In this document: in pieces, positions 1-8,152 of the stretch
Position numbering within the stretch: position 1 is the stretch's first letter
Layout: each line of letters starts with the position of its first letter
Assembly: GCF_902497625.1 (NCBI RefSeq)
Contig: NZ_CABVGX010000003.1
Location: 124,001-188,000 of the forward strand
Length of the DNA: 64,000 bases
From: Pseudomonas fluorescens
GTDB lineage: Bacteria > Pseudomonadota > Gammaproteobacteria > Pseudomonadales > Pseudomonadaceae
Reading direction: 5' to 3'
The notes under the pieces: generated by a model
What the model was told of the DNA's origin: nothing
The model's input: only the letters and a program-made list of their open reading frames with translations
The model's database searches: none
Program-made: the position numbers and the translations under genes

Positions 1-578
1 ACGAACGCCGCAGTTGCCATGTGCGCCAGGCGGTACGGGAACGATGGGTTGAAGATCACCGCAAACCAGTCAGTCGGGATGACCTGGCCATTGATGATCT
101 CGAAGCCCTGCGGGGTTTGCATCCAGCTGTTCGACGCGAGAATCCAGAAGGTCGAAATCAGCGTGCCAATCGCGACCATGACGGTGGAGAAGAAGTGCAG
201 GTTGCGCCCCACCTTGTTCCAGCCAAATAGCATGACGCCGAGGAAACCGGCTTCGAGGAAGAAGGCAGTCAGCACCTCGTATGTCAACAAGGGCCCCGTC
301 ACGGCGCCGGCAAAGTCAGAGAAGCGGCTCCAGTTGGTGCCGAATTGATAGGCCATCACCAGCCCTGAAACCACACCCATGCCGAAGTTGACTGCAAAAA
401 TCTTCGACCAGAAGTGATACAGGTCACGATAGGTGTTGTTGTTGGTTTTCAGCCACAAACCTTCAAGTACCGCCAGGTAACTCGCCAGACCAATGGTGAT
501 GGCCGGGAACAGGATGTGGAACGAGATGGTGAACGCGAACTGAATTCGGGCGAGATCGAGCGCCTCCAAACCGAACAT
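1..578 (-). CDS. cioA: Cyanide-insensitive ubiquinol oxidase subunit I, N-terminal part
   Basis: This is the first 192 codons of a cytochrome bd-type quinol oxidase subunit I, which oxidises ubiquinol and reduces oxygen in the inner membrane. The gene runs off the left edge, so the 3' part is missing. The start MFGLEALDLARIQF, the SFHILFP segment carrying the haem-ligand histidine (about residue 21), and LTYEVLTAFFLEAGFLG with the conserved acidic residues of helix 3 match the CioA/CydA family. The start is supported by an AGAGGA ribosome site about 6 bases upstream. Pseudomonas usually carries the CioAB form, which tolerates cyanide, so I prefer cioA to cydA. A perfect ANR/FNR site lies 160 bases upstream of the start codon. 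Confidence 0.9.
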   Translation of the reverse strand, partial: MFGLEALDLARIQFAFTISFHILFPAITIGLASYLAVLEGLWLKTNNNTYRDLYHFWSKIFAVNFGMGVVSGLVMAYQFGTNWSRFSDFAGAVTGPLLTYEVLTAFFLEAGFLGVMLFGWNKVGRNLHFFSTVMVAIGTLISTFWILASNSWMQTPQGFEIINGQVIPTDWFAVIFNPSFPYRLAHMATAAF

Positions 579-739
579 AAATCTTCCTCTGTCAGGTAAT
601 ACCGGCTGAAGGCTTGTGGCCTGCACCCACTGCCCCCACGGATATGGAGTGTGGCGAATATGAATTCGTTCTTTTTTTACCAACATCACAACGCGGGGAG
701 TCTGGCCGATTGGCCGCCGGATCAAATTCCTGTGCGGTT

Positions 740-753
740 TTGATCTGGATCAA
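740..753. promoter_or_regulatory. ANR/FNR box upstream of cioA
   Basis: The sequence TTGATCTGGATCAA is an exact match to the FNR/ANR consensus TTGAT-N4-ATCAA. It lies 162 bases upstream of the cioA start codon. In P. aeruginosa, ANR is known to control cioAB by repression at low oxygen; the same role here is inferred. Confidence 0.75.
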
Positions 754-844
754 GCAACCATGAAAGAGTAGTCCCAAATTCGACGATGGGCGGTGTGGTC
801 TATTGCCGCGTGACAGGTTGCCTCATCAACGGGGATGCACCTAG

Positions 845-1017
845 GTAGCAGCTGCCGAAGGCTGCGTCCGACGTAGCAGCTGCCGAAGGCTGCGTCCGAC
901 GTAGCAGCTGCCGAAGGCTGCGTTCGGTAGCGGTGTTTCAACCAGTCGAGCGATATCTGGGGCGACTGCTTCGCAGCCGGACGTCCGAACGCGGCCCGAG
1001 CCTTCGGCAGCTGCTAC
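845..1017. repeat. REP-like element with three tandem left arms and one inverted arm
   Basis: A 28-base unit beginning GTAGCAGCTGCCGAAGGCTG starts at 845, 873 and 901, the third copy changing near its end. The inverted arm CCTTCGGCAGCTGCTAC is at 1001-1017. Together they form a REPIN-like palindrome whose left arm has been amplified. The same arm recurs near 15584-15720 and 31141-31172. The rest of 579-1125 holds the cioA control region and no gene I can support. Confidence 0.8.
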
Positions 1018-1125
1018 ACAAGCAGAACAGCCTTCGGCGTTTGGTCATCAAATGCGCTGCGCTCGCAACTTCTGGTTACAGGTTGGTGATAATGTCGCCC
1101 TTTCCTTCATTCAGATTGAACACCG

Positions 1126-2364
1126 ATGCCCAGCCAAGCGCCGCTGCTGTTACGTCATCACCGCCCATTTATCGCGTTCTGGCTGGCCAGGGTATTCACC
1201 GCCAGCGGCTTTCAAATGCTCACGGTCGCCATTGGCTGGAACCTTTATCAGCTGACCGGCAACGTGCTCGACCTCGGTCTGGTCGGCCTGGTCGAATTTG
1301 CCCCGCGCGTGCTGTTCATGTTGCACACCGGGCATGTGGCCGACCGTTACGACCGGCGCAAGGTCGCCGCCATCTGCCAGTCGCTGCAAGCCTTGATCGC
1401 CCTGTCGCTGGTGATCGGCAGCGCGACCGATAACGTCACGCGTGAAATGATCTTCATCCTCGCCTTCCTGCTGGGTGCCGCGCGATCGTTCGAGATGCCG
1501 ACTACGCAGGCCCTGTTACCGAGCATCGTGCCCAAAGCGCTGTTCCCTCGCGCAGTGGCTGCCGCGCAGTCGGCGCAGCAATCGGCAACCATCGTAGCCC
1601 CGGCAATTGGTGGTTTGCTCTATGCCTTTGGCAGCGTCTGGGTGTACGGCCCGACGGTGATTCTCTACGTGATTGCCTGCCTGTTGATGCTCAACCTGCC
1701 CGCGCGACAGACACCGCTGAACAAGGGCAAAGCAACTCTGGACTCGCTGCTGGCTGGCATCCGTTTCATCCGCAGCCGCCCGGACATTCTCGGGGCAATT
1801 TCCCTCGACCTGTTTGCCGTGTTGCTCGGCGGTGCGACGGCGCTGCTGCCGGTGTTCGCCAAGGATATTCTACTGACCGGGCCGTGGGGCTTAGGCCTTT
1901 TGCGTTCGGCACCGGCCGTTGGCGCGCTGCTGATGTCACTGTGGCTGGCGCGTTTCGCAGTGGATCGAAAGGTGGGTCGGGTGATGTTCACCGCCGTCGG
2001 CGTGTTTGGCGTCGCGACGATCGCCTTCGGCCTGTCAACGTCGTTCTGGTTTTCTCTGGCGGTGCTGGTGGTGCTGGGGGCGGCAGACATGATCAGCATG
2101 GTGATCCGCGCCTCGTTTGTGCAACTGGAAACCCCGGACGAAATGCGCGGCCGGGTCAGCGCCGTGAACGGGCTGTTCATCGGCGCTTCCAATCAATTGG
2201 GCGAATTTGAATCGGGCGTGACCGCGCACTGGTTCGGCACGGTCCCGGCGGTGGTGATGGGCGGCATCGGCACGCTGGTGGTTACCGGAGTCTGGATCAA
2301 ATTGTTCCCGACCCTGGCCAACCGCGACCGCATGCACGAGCCGCTCGAGGAAGTAAAAGCCTAA
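1126..2364 (+). CDS. MFS transporter, EntS-like exporter type
   Basis: A 412-residue inner-membrane protein of the major facilitator superfamily with about twelve hydrophobic segments. The loop after helix 2 reads GHVADRYDRRKVA, the classic MFS motif A, and a related stretch follows in the second half. The general form (MFS_3 group, as in the enterobactin exporter EntS) suggests drug or small-molecule efflux, but the substrate cannot be read from sequence. The ribosome site upstream of the ATG is weak. Its stop codon overlaps by four bases the stop of the convergent aldehyde oxidoreductase gene. Confidence 0.8.
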   Translation: MPSQAPLLLRHHRPFIAFWLARVFTASGFQMLTVAIGWNLYQLTGNVLDLGLVGLVEFAPRVLFMLHTGHVADRYDRRKVAAICQSLQALIALSLVIGSATDNVTREMIFILAFLLGAARSFEMPTTQALLPSIVPKALFPRAVAAAQSAQQSATIVAPAIGGLLYAFGSVWVYGPTVILYVIACLLMLNLPARQTPLNKGKATLDSLLAGIRFIRSRPDILGAISLDLFAVLLGGATALLPVFAKDILLTGPWGLGLLRSAPAVGALLMSLWLARFAVDRKVGRVMFTAVGVFGVATIAFGLSTSFWFSLAVLVVLGAADMISMVIRASFVQLETPDEMRGRVSAVNGLFIGASNQLGEFESGVTAHWFGTVPAVVMGGIGTLVVTGVWIKLFPTLANRDRMHEPLEEVKA

Positions 2365-4562
2365 AGCAGCTTATCCAGTGTGATAGGGAAGTCCCGCACC
2401 CGTTTGCCGGTAGCGTGATAGATCGCATTGGCCACCGCTGCCGCTACCCCGACGATGCCGATTTCGCCAACACCTTTGGAACCCAGGGCATTGACGATTT
2501 CGTCGTGTTCTTCGACGAACAGCACATCGATGTCGCCAATGTCCGCGTTCACCGGGATGTGGTACTCGGCCAGGCTGTGGTTCATGTGACGGCCCAGCGT
2601 GTGGTCGGTCTGCGTTTCTTCGTGTAGCGCCATACCAATGCCCCAGACGACACCGCCGAGAATCTGGCTGCGCGCCATCTTCGGATTGACCACCCGGCCC
2701 GCCGCGATCGCACTGACCACCCGGTTAACCTTCACCGTGCCCAAGTGCTCATCCACCAATACCTCGACGAACACCGCCGAATGGGTGGCCGTGGCATAGG
2801 CTTCGCGCTTCTTGTCCGGTTCGGCATCGACCTGCGCCTCCAGCTTTTCTTCCCCGCTGTTGCGGGCAAGCTCGGCCAGGGCGATGCTCGCGTCTGCGAA
2901 AGTCAGCATGCCGTCTTCGAACACTGCTTGTTCCGAGGTCACAGCGCTGAAGGCCGGCACAGTTTGCCGCGCCACTGCCAGCAACTTCTCCTTCAACGCT
3001 TCGCAGGCCTGCTGCACCGCCGTGCCGACCGAAGACACGGTAAACGACCCGCCCTGCAACGGCGCCGTTGGCAGCGAGGAATCGCCGAGGACAAAGGTGA
3101 CGTCTTCGACGGCAATGCCTGACGCTTGCGCGGCGATTTGCGTCATCACCGTGTAAGTTCCTGTGCCGATGTCCGTCGTCGCGCTGCTGACGGTCAGTTT
3201 GCCATGCTGATCAAGACTGGCCTTGGCACTGGCCTTTTGTTGCATGGCCTCCCAAACGCCGCCGGCCATGCCCCAGCCAACCAGCTGATGGCCCTGACGC
3301 ATGCTGCGCGGTTCAGGGTCACGCTGATCCCAGCCGAAGCGCTTGGCGCCTTGGGCATAGCACTCACGTAGCTCTTTGCTGGAATAGGGTTTGTCTTCGT
3401 TCTGATTGCGCTCGGCATAATTGACCAGGCGCAACTGCACCGGATCAATCGCCAAGGCACAGGCCAGTTCGTCCATGGCGCATTCCAGACCGATCAAGCC
3501 CAACGCTGCGCCCGGGGCGCGCATGTCCAAAGGCGTGAACACGTCCAGCGGCACCAGTTTGTAAGTCAATTGCACGTTGTCGCAGTGGTAAAGCATGCCG
3601 CTCCACTCCACCACGTGCTCGGTAAAATCTTCAAAACGAGAAGTCTGGCCGATAGCCGTATGACCGACCGCGAGCAAGCGACCATTGGCAGCCGCGCCCA
3701 ATTGCAGACGCTGCAGCGTGCGAGGGCGATAGCCGAACGTAAACATCTGCTGGCGCGTCAGCGTTACACGCACCGAACGCTTCAGATGCAACGCCGCCAT
3801 CACCGCCAGCGGCAGTTGATATTGCGGACGTAAGCCTGATCCGAATGCGCCACCGACATAGGCAGCGAAAATCCTCACCTGCTCTTTCTCCAGACCGAAG
3901 ACTTTCTGCACGTAGGACTGACAATTCTGCGGGCCTTGGGTCTTGTCGTGGATATGCAAACTGCCATCCGCTTGAAACAGCACGGTACTGGCGTGCGGCT
4001 CCATTGGATTGTGGTGTTCGATCGGCGTGCTGTAATTCAGATCGAGACTCAACGCCGCGCCGGCAAACTCGGCCGGAAAATTCCCACGGGGCTTGGGCAG
4101 TTCGGCCGGGGCCGGATGGGCTTCGTCCTGCAGCGCCAATAGATCGGTCTGATGTGACTCGCTTTCGTAATCGATCTTTACCAACGAGCCGGCATAGCGC
4201 GCCAGCTCGAGATTGTCAGCCACTACCAGCGCCAGCGGTTGACCGCTGTACAGCACGCGGTCGTTGTACAGCGGACGGAATGGCGAACCTTCGGCCGAAT
4301 CAGCGTCGTCGTAGCTTTCATCGTAACTGGCGATTTTCGGCCGGTTGGTGTGATCAATCACGGCGATGACGCCTGGCAGAGCCAGCGCCTGCGAGGCATC
4401 AATGCTGAGCACGCGCCCGCTAGCGATCGAGCTGGAGACAACGCTGCCGTGAAGCAGGCCTTCCTCGGGATACTCACCGGCATAGCGAGCCTGACCGGTG
4501 ACTTTCAAGTGGCCGTCGACCCTGTCCAGCGGCTGGCCCATTGGTTTTGTGAAGGTATTCAT
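2361..4562 (-). CDS. paoC: Aldehyde oxidoreductase, molybdenum-binding subunit
   Basis: A 733-residue member of the xanthine dehydrogenase/aldehyde oxidase large subunit family, binding the molybdenum cofactor (MCD form in PaoC) where an aldehyde is oxidised to the carboxylate. The C-terminal GVGEIG motif supplies the catalytic base, Glu700, and GGAFGSG is a cofactor-binding loop. It is the last gene of a tight three-gene operon; its ATG overlaps the preceding gene's stop by one base (TGATG). Length and motifs match E. coli PaoC/YagR. The natural substrate is not evident from the sequence. Confidence 0.88.
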   Translation of the reverse strand: MNTFTKPMGQPLDRVDGHLKVTGQARYAGEYPEEGLLHGSVVSSSIASGRVLSIDASQALALPGVIAVIDHTNRPKIASYDESYDDADSAEGSPFRPLYNDRVLYSGQPLALVVADNLELARYAGSLVKIDYESESHQTDLLALQDEAHPAPAELPKPRGNFPAEFAGAALSLDLNYSTPIEHHNPMEPHASTVLFQADGSLHIHDKTQGPQNCQSYVQKVFGLEKEQVRIFAAYVGGAFGSGLRPQYQLPLAVMAALHLKRSVRVTLTRQQMFTFGYRPRTLQRLQLGAAANGRLLAVGHTAIGQTSRFEDFTEHVVEWSGMLYHCDNVQLTYKLVPLDVFTPLDMRAPGAALGLIGLECAMDELACALAIDPVQLRLVNYAERNQNEDKPYSSKELRECYAQGAKRFGWDQRDPEPRSMRQGHQLVGWGMAGGVWEAMQQKASAKASLDQHGKLTVSSATTDIGTGTYTVMTQIAAQASGIAVEDVTFVLGDSSLPTAPLQGGSFTVSSVGTAVQQACEALKEKLLAVARQTVPAFSAVTSEQAVFEDGMLTFADASIALAELARNSGEEKLEAQVDAEPDKKREAYATATHSAVFVEVLVDEHLGTVKVNRVVSAIAAGRVVNPKMARSQILGGVVWGIGMALHEETQTDHTLGRHMNHSLAEYHIPVNADIGDIDVLFVEEHDEIVNALGSKGVGEIGIVGVAAAVANAIYHATGKRVRDFPITLDKLL

Positions 4563-5548
4563 CAGGCGTGCCCTCCCAGCGCGGCTTCGCTCAGGGCGCG
4601 GACGATAGCCCGGCGCGCCAGTTTCACTTTGAAAGCGTTGTGCTCTAGCGGTTCGGCGTTTTGTAGCAACGCATCGGCAGCGGCGGCGAAGGTTTCTTCA
4701 CTGACCGGTTTGCCCACCAGCCACTTTTCCACATCCATGTCGCGCCACGGTTTGTGCGCCACGCCGCCCAGTGCCAATCGCGCCTTACCGATGACCGACC
4801 CGCTGATGTCCAGCGCAGCGGCCACCGAGACCAGCGCGAACGCGTAAGACGCCCGGTCGCGAATTTTCAGGTAATGGCTGTTTTCGGCAAAGCCTGCGGC
4901 AGGCAATTCGACGGCGGTGATCAGCTCGTCATCGGCCAACTGGTTATCGCGCTCCGGCGAATCACCCGGCAAGCGATGGAAGTCGGCGAAGGCGATGCTG
5001 CGCGTGCCATTACGACCCTGCACATGAACCACCGCGTCCAGCGCGGCCAGCGCCACACACATGTCGGACGGATGAGTGGCAACGCATTGCGCACTCGCAC
5101 CGAGGATGGCGTGGATCCGGTTCAGCCCGTCCCGCGCCGGGCAACCGCTGCCCGGTTCGCGCTTGTTGCAGGGCACGTTGGCATCGTAGAAGTAATAGCA
5201 GCGCGTGCGTTGCAGCAAATTGCCGCCGGTGCTGGCCATGTTGCGCAGTTGCGGCGAGGCGCCGGCCAGGATCGCTTGCGACAGCAATGGGTAACGCTGT
5301 TCGATCAACGGGTGCCAGGCGAGATCGGCGTTGCTCACCAGAGCGCCGATCATCACACCGCCGCTGTCCGTCTCCGCCACTTCCCGCAACGGCAGCCCGG
5401 TGATGTCGATCAGATGCTCAGGGCGACTGATATTTTCTTTCATCAAATCCAGCAGGTTGGTCCCGCCAGCGATGAATCGCGACGCGGGCCCGGCGAGATC
5501 AACGGCGCTCTGCACCGAATCCGGTTTGCTGTACTGAAAGGGATTCAT
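4562..5548 (-). CDS. paoB: Aldehyde oxidoreductase, FAD and [4Fe-4S] subunit
   Basis: A 328-residue FAD-binding subunit of the CO dehydrogenase medium-chain family that passes electrons from the iron-sulfur clusters onward. The FAD motif region IAGGTNLLDLM (about residues 26-36) and the segment ASTGGNLLQRTRC are characteristic. An insertion carries four cysteines, at residues 117, 127, 136 and 155, spaced as in E. coli PaoB, where they bind an extra [4Fe-4S] cluster absent from ordinary xanthine dehydrogenases. This is what points to the Pao type. The gene overlaps the 2Fe-2S subunit gene by four bases (ATGA) upstream and paoC by one base downstream. Confidence 0.88.
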   Translation of the reverse strand: MNPFQYSKPDSVQSAVDLAGPASRFIAGGTNLLDLMKENISRPEHLIDITGLPLREVAETDSGGVMIGALVSNADLAWHPLIEQRYPLLSQAILAGASPQLRNMASTGGNLLQRTRCYYFYDANVPCNKREPGSGCPARDGLNRIHAILGASAQCVATHPSDMCVALAALDAVVHVQGRNGTRSIAFADFHRLPGDSPERDNQLADDELITAVELPAAGFAENSHYLKIRDRASYAFALVSVAAALDISGSVIGKARLALGGVAHKPWRDMDVEKWLVGKPVSEETFAAAADALLQNAEPLEHNAFKVKLARRAIVRALSEAALGGHA

Positions 5549-6078
5549 TGCTCACCTCCTTGCCCGGCGCGTTGACGGCAGGCAGGAAGCGCCTCTTCGA
5601 TGGCATCGCGAATATTGCTGTAGGCCCCACAGCGGCACAGGTTGCCGCTCATCAATTCCTTGATCTGCTCGGTGGTCTGCGCCCTTCCCTCGTTGGCCAG
5701 GCCAACTGCGGAACAAATCTGCCCGGGAGTGCAATAACCGCACTGGAAGGCGTCGTGTTTGATAAAGGCCTGTTGCATTGGATGCAGTTGATCACCGTCC
5801 GCCAACCCTTCAACCGTGGTCAGTTCAGCACCGTCACACATCACCGCCAGCGTCAGGCAGGCGTTTACGCGCTTGCCGTTGAGCAATACCGTGCAGGCGC
5901 CGCACTGGCCGTGGTCACAGCCTTTCTTGGTGCCGATCAGGTCAAGTTGCTCGCGCAGCAGGTCGAGCAATGTAGTCCAAGGCAAGACATCGAGCTGACG
6001 TTCCTGACCATTAAGCGTCAGTTTCAGCGGGTGGCGGACGAACGCCGGTTGTGCCACGTCGGGAGTGGTCACGCTCAT
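5545..6078 (-). CDS. paoA: Aldehyde oxidoreductase, [2Fe-2S] subunit
   Basis: A 177-residue electron-transfer subunit with two [2Fe-2S] clusters: the plant-ferredoxin-type site at Cys54, 59, 62 and 74, and the second site at Cys113, 116, 148 and 150 (CGYC and CRC). I place the start at 6078 because GAGGTG lies three bases upstream; an in-frame ATG at 6120 would add 14 residues. E. coli PaoA carries a Tat signal that exports the whole complex to the periplasm. Neither possible N-terminus here has a twin-arginine motif with a hydrophobic stretch, so this complex may be cytoplasmic. First gene of the paoABC operon. Confidence 0.88.
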   Translation of the reverse strand: MSVTTPDVAQPAFVRHPLKLTLNGQERQLDVLPWTTLLDLLREQLDLIGTKKGCDHGQCGACTVLLNGKRVNACLTLAVMCDGAELTTVEGLADGDQLHPMQQAFIKHDAFQCGYCTPGQICSAVGLANEGRAQTTEQIKELMSGNLCRCGAYSNIRDAIEEALPACRQRAGQGGEQ

Positions 6079-6249
6079 AAACACCTCACGGTTGGTCATA
6101 TGTTCGCGGCGTTTTGGCAAACCGCCGTCATAAGGGGTACGACTTCGTGGTTTTGTGAGCGTTCAAGGGGATTGATGGGCGATACAGATCTCGGAACGGC
6201 TCCAAGCATGTTTTTACCGACAAAGTGCGGTACATAAATAACGCATCAA

Positions 6250-6270
6250 GTGTAATGTATCGCCTTACAC
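6250..6270. promoter_or_regulatory. Palindromic operator upstream of higBA
   Basis: A perfect inverted repeat GTGTAA-N9-TTACAC ends eight bases before the higB start codon. Type II antitoxins such as HigA normally bind a palindrome at this position to repress their own operon. The binding role is inferred from position and symmetry. Confidence 0.55.
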
Positions 6271-6278
6271 TCCCATGC

Positions 6279-6557
6279 ATGATCAAATCGGTTAAGCACA
6301 AAGGCCTTCGTGCCTTTTACGAAACGGGTTCAACGCGGGGAATCCGCGCCGACCATGTCAAGCGCCTGTCTCGAATGCTGCAGTTCATGGACTGTGCACA
6401 GGTGCCAGACGACATTGATCTGCCGGGATGGCGACTGCATCCGCTCAAAGGCGAACTGACTGAGTATTGGTCACTGAGTGTTTCGGGAAACTGGCGAGTT
6501 ATTTTTCGATTTATCGGTTCGGATATCGAGTTGGTCGACTATCTGGACTACCACTGA
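6279..6557 (+). CDS. higB: HigB-type toxin of a type II toxin-antitoxin pair
   Basis: A 92-residue protein of the RelE/HigB superfamily, which cleaves mRNA on the ribosome. The motifs KHKGLRAFYETGS at the start, LPGWRLHPLKGEL in the middle and YWSLSVSGNWRVIFRF near the end are typical of HigB. The start at 6279 (MIKSVKHKGL) fits the family; an ATG-like start at 6225 would add 18 unconserved residues and run through the palindromic operator. The toxin precedes the antitoxin, the usual reversed order for hig loci, with 13 bases between the genes. Confidence 0.9.
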   Translation: MIKSVKHKGLRAFYETGSTRGIRADHVKRLSRMLQFMDCAQVPDDIDLPGWRLHPLKGELTEYWSLSVSGNWRVIFRFIGSDIELVDYLDYH

Positions 6558-6570
6558 CAGGAGGCTGGCT

Positions 6571-6858
6571 ATGCCCTTGCACAACCCGCCACATCCCGGC
6601 GAAACCTTATTGATAGACGTAATACCTGAGCTGGGTATTAGCGTTACTGAGCTGGCCCGTCATTTAGGGTTTGCGCGCCCGCATCTCTCGCGTGTATTGC
6701 ACGGTCATGCGCCGATAAGCCCCGACCTGGCGGTGCGTCTGGAGCGTGCAGGCATCGGCAAGGCGAGGATGTGGCTAGGCGTTCAGACCGATTACGACCT
6801 GTGGCAGGCAGAGCACCGTGAGCAACCGATCATCAAACCGATCGCTGTCCACGCCTGA
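6571..6858 (+). CDS. higA: HigA-type antitoxin, HTH protein
   Basis: A 95-residue XRE-family protein of the HigA/VapI group. It begins with PPHPGETLLIDVIPELGIS, the signature of this antitoxin family, followed by a helix-turn-helix (about residues 24-60) with ELARHLGFARPHLSRVLHG. It should neutralise HigB and repress the operon through the palindrome at 6250-6270. A CAGGAGG ribosome site sits just before the ATG and overlaps the end of higB, consistent with coupled translation. Confidence 0.9.
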   Translation: MPLHNPPHPGETLLIDVIPELGISVTELARHLGFARPHLSRVLHGHAPISPDLAVRLERAGIGKARMWLGVQTDYDLWQAEHREQPIIKPIAVHA

Positions 6859-6864
6859 CACTTG

Positions 6865-7416
6865 TTATACCGGCAACCCCGCCGCAACCGTCGTCCGCGT
6901 GGCCTTGCCGCACAATTGCTCGACCAGCGTCAGGGCAAAATCCAGGGCTGCGCCGGAGCCTTGCGCGGTGATGCAGTTGCCATCGACCACCACTGGTTGG
7001 TCGACGAAACTGCAGCCTGAAAGTTGATGACTGGTGCTCGGCAGACAGGTCATGCGGCGCTGACGCAATACGCCAGCGGCTTGCAGCGCCAGCGCGGGAG
7101 CTTCGGCGATGCCGGCGAACAGACGCCCGGCCGCCGCTTGATCCTTGATCAGTTGCTGCAAAGGTTGATGGGCCGCCAGATGCTGCGCGCCAACGGCACC
7201 GCCGGGCAGGACGATCAGGTCGAACGGCTGCGCGAGCAGATCCACCAGCATCGCGTCGGCAGTCAAGCGAGTGCCGCGGGCACAGGTCAACATGCGCCGT
7301 CGCTCGATACTGGCGACCACGACTTCCACTTGGGCGCGGCGCAGCACGTCAATCAAGGTCACGGTTTGCAGGTCATCGATGCCCTCGGCGAGGGTAATCA
7401 AGGCTCTAAAGGTCAT
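6865..7416 (-). CDS. DJ-1/PfpI (YajL-like) family protein with substituted active site
   Basis: A 183-residue single-domain protein of the DJ-1/ThiJ/PfpI superfamily, with the core features FDLIVLPGG (residues 65-73) and CARGTRLTADAML (45-57). In DJ-1 and YajL the nucleophilic cysteine sits in AICAAP; here the aligned segment is GIAEAP, placing Ala104 where the cysteine should be. The conserved glutamate of the GxEExE motif is replaced by Gln17 (GIDDLQTV). Both reads were checked on the nucleotide sequence. The usual deglycase, chaperone or glyoxalase activities depend on that cysteine, so they are unlikely; a binding role is possible. It converges on higA with a six-base gap. Confidence 0.82.
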   Translation of the reverse strand: MTFRALITLAEGIDDLQTVTLIDVLRRAQVEVVVASIERRRMLTCARGTRLTADAMLVDLLAQPFDLIVLPGGAVGAQHLAAHQPLQQLIKDQAAAGRLFAGIAEAPALALQAAGVLRQRRMTCLPSTSHQLSGCSFVDQPVVVDGNCITAQGSGAALDFALTLVEQLCGKATRTTVAAGLPV

Positions 7417-7484
7417 GTGCGAAAGTCCACGGAATGATCTTTAGAGCGTAGTCAGCTTTCCTGACCCTTGTTCGCGCCCGGCCG

Positions 7485-7931
7485 TTACTTGATGTAAAGC
7501 TGCGTCGACATCGTGTTGCCCGGGGCGTTGATCGACGTGTTGCTGAACGTGAACGTGCCTTCCTGTTTGCCCGCCAGATCGAGAACGTACAGATAACCGA
7601 CGGTTTTCCTGCCGGCCGTGCATTCAGTCAGATTGCCGTTATCAAATGCGCAAACCGGCGTTCGCGTGCCGCTGACTTCGAAACCGTCCAGGCCGATATG
7701 GGCCTTTCGGCCGTAGCCGACTTCCAGCACGTAGACCTTGATGTTCGGCCCATTGTGATCGCAGCGCGTGCGTTCCTGTCCGGGTGCAATGTCTTCAAAC
7801 CCGCAAGCAGGCGATTCGACCTTGAGCACTTTGAGCTGACTCAACGCGGCCGCCGAGGCCGCTGACGCACTTTGTGCGCTCAGCAACAGAGCGATCACCA
7901 GACCGAATCCGCCAAACAGACGCTTTTTCAT
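7485..7931 (-). CDS. Small exported protein, possibly DUF4879/YolA-like
   Basis: A 148-residue protein starting MKKRLFGGFGLVIALLLSAQSASA, a clear signal peptide with a likely cleavage after ASA. I chose the ATG at 7931; an upstream start would put 21 polar residues before the signal. The mature part is about 120 residues with four cysteines, suggesting two disulfides, and a C-terminal beta-rich stretch ending QLYIK. It resembles, from memory, secreted DUF4879 (YolA-type) proteins, but that assignment is tentative. No functional partner is adjacent. Confidence 0.7.
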   Translation of the reverse strand: MKKRLFGGFGLVIALLLSAQSASAASAAALSQLKVLKVESPACGFEDIAPGQERTRCDHNGPNIKVYVLEVGYGRKAHIGLDGFEVSGTRTPVCAFDNGNLTECTAGRKTVGYLYVLDLAGKQEGTFTFSNTSINAPGNTMSTQLYIK

Positions 7932-8152
7932 GCACGACCCACTGTTCCAAAAACCAGCGGGCAGTATGGCGCGTTTGGCTTTAACGCAAAACATCGACGA
8001 CGAACGCAGCCATCAGCAGCCACAGCCCCACGCTGCTGGTATGATGCGCGGCTTTTTCCGACCCACAGAAAATAACAGGCGCGATCAGTGCGCTGTGCTT
8101 TGCTGTTGAAGTCGATACATTCACGGCGCCGGGCGCGCCACGGGGAGCAGAC

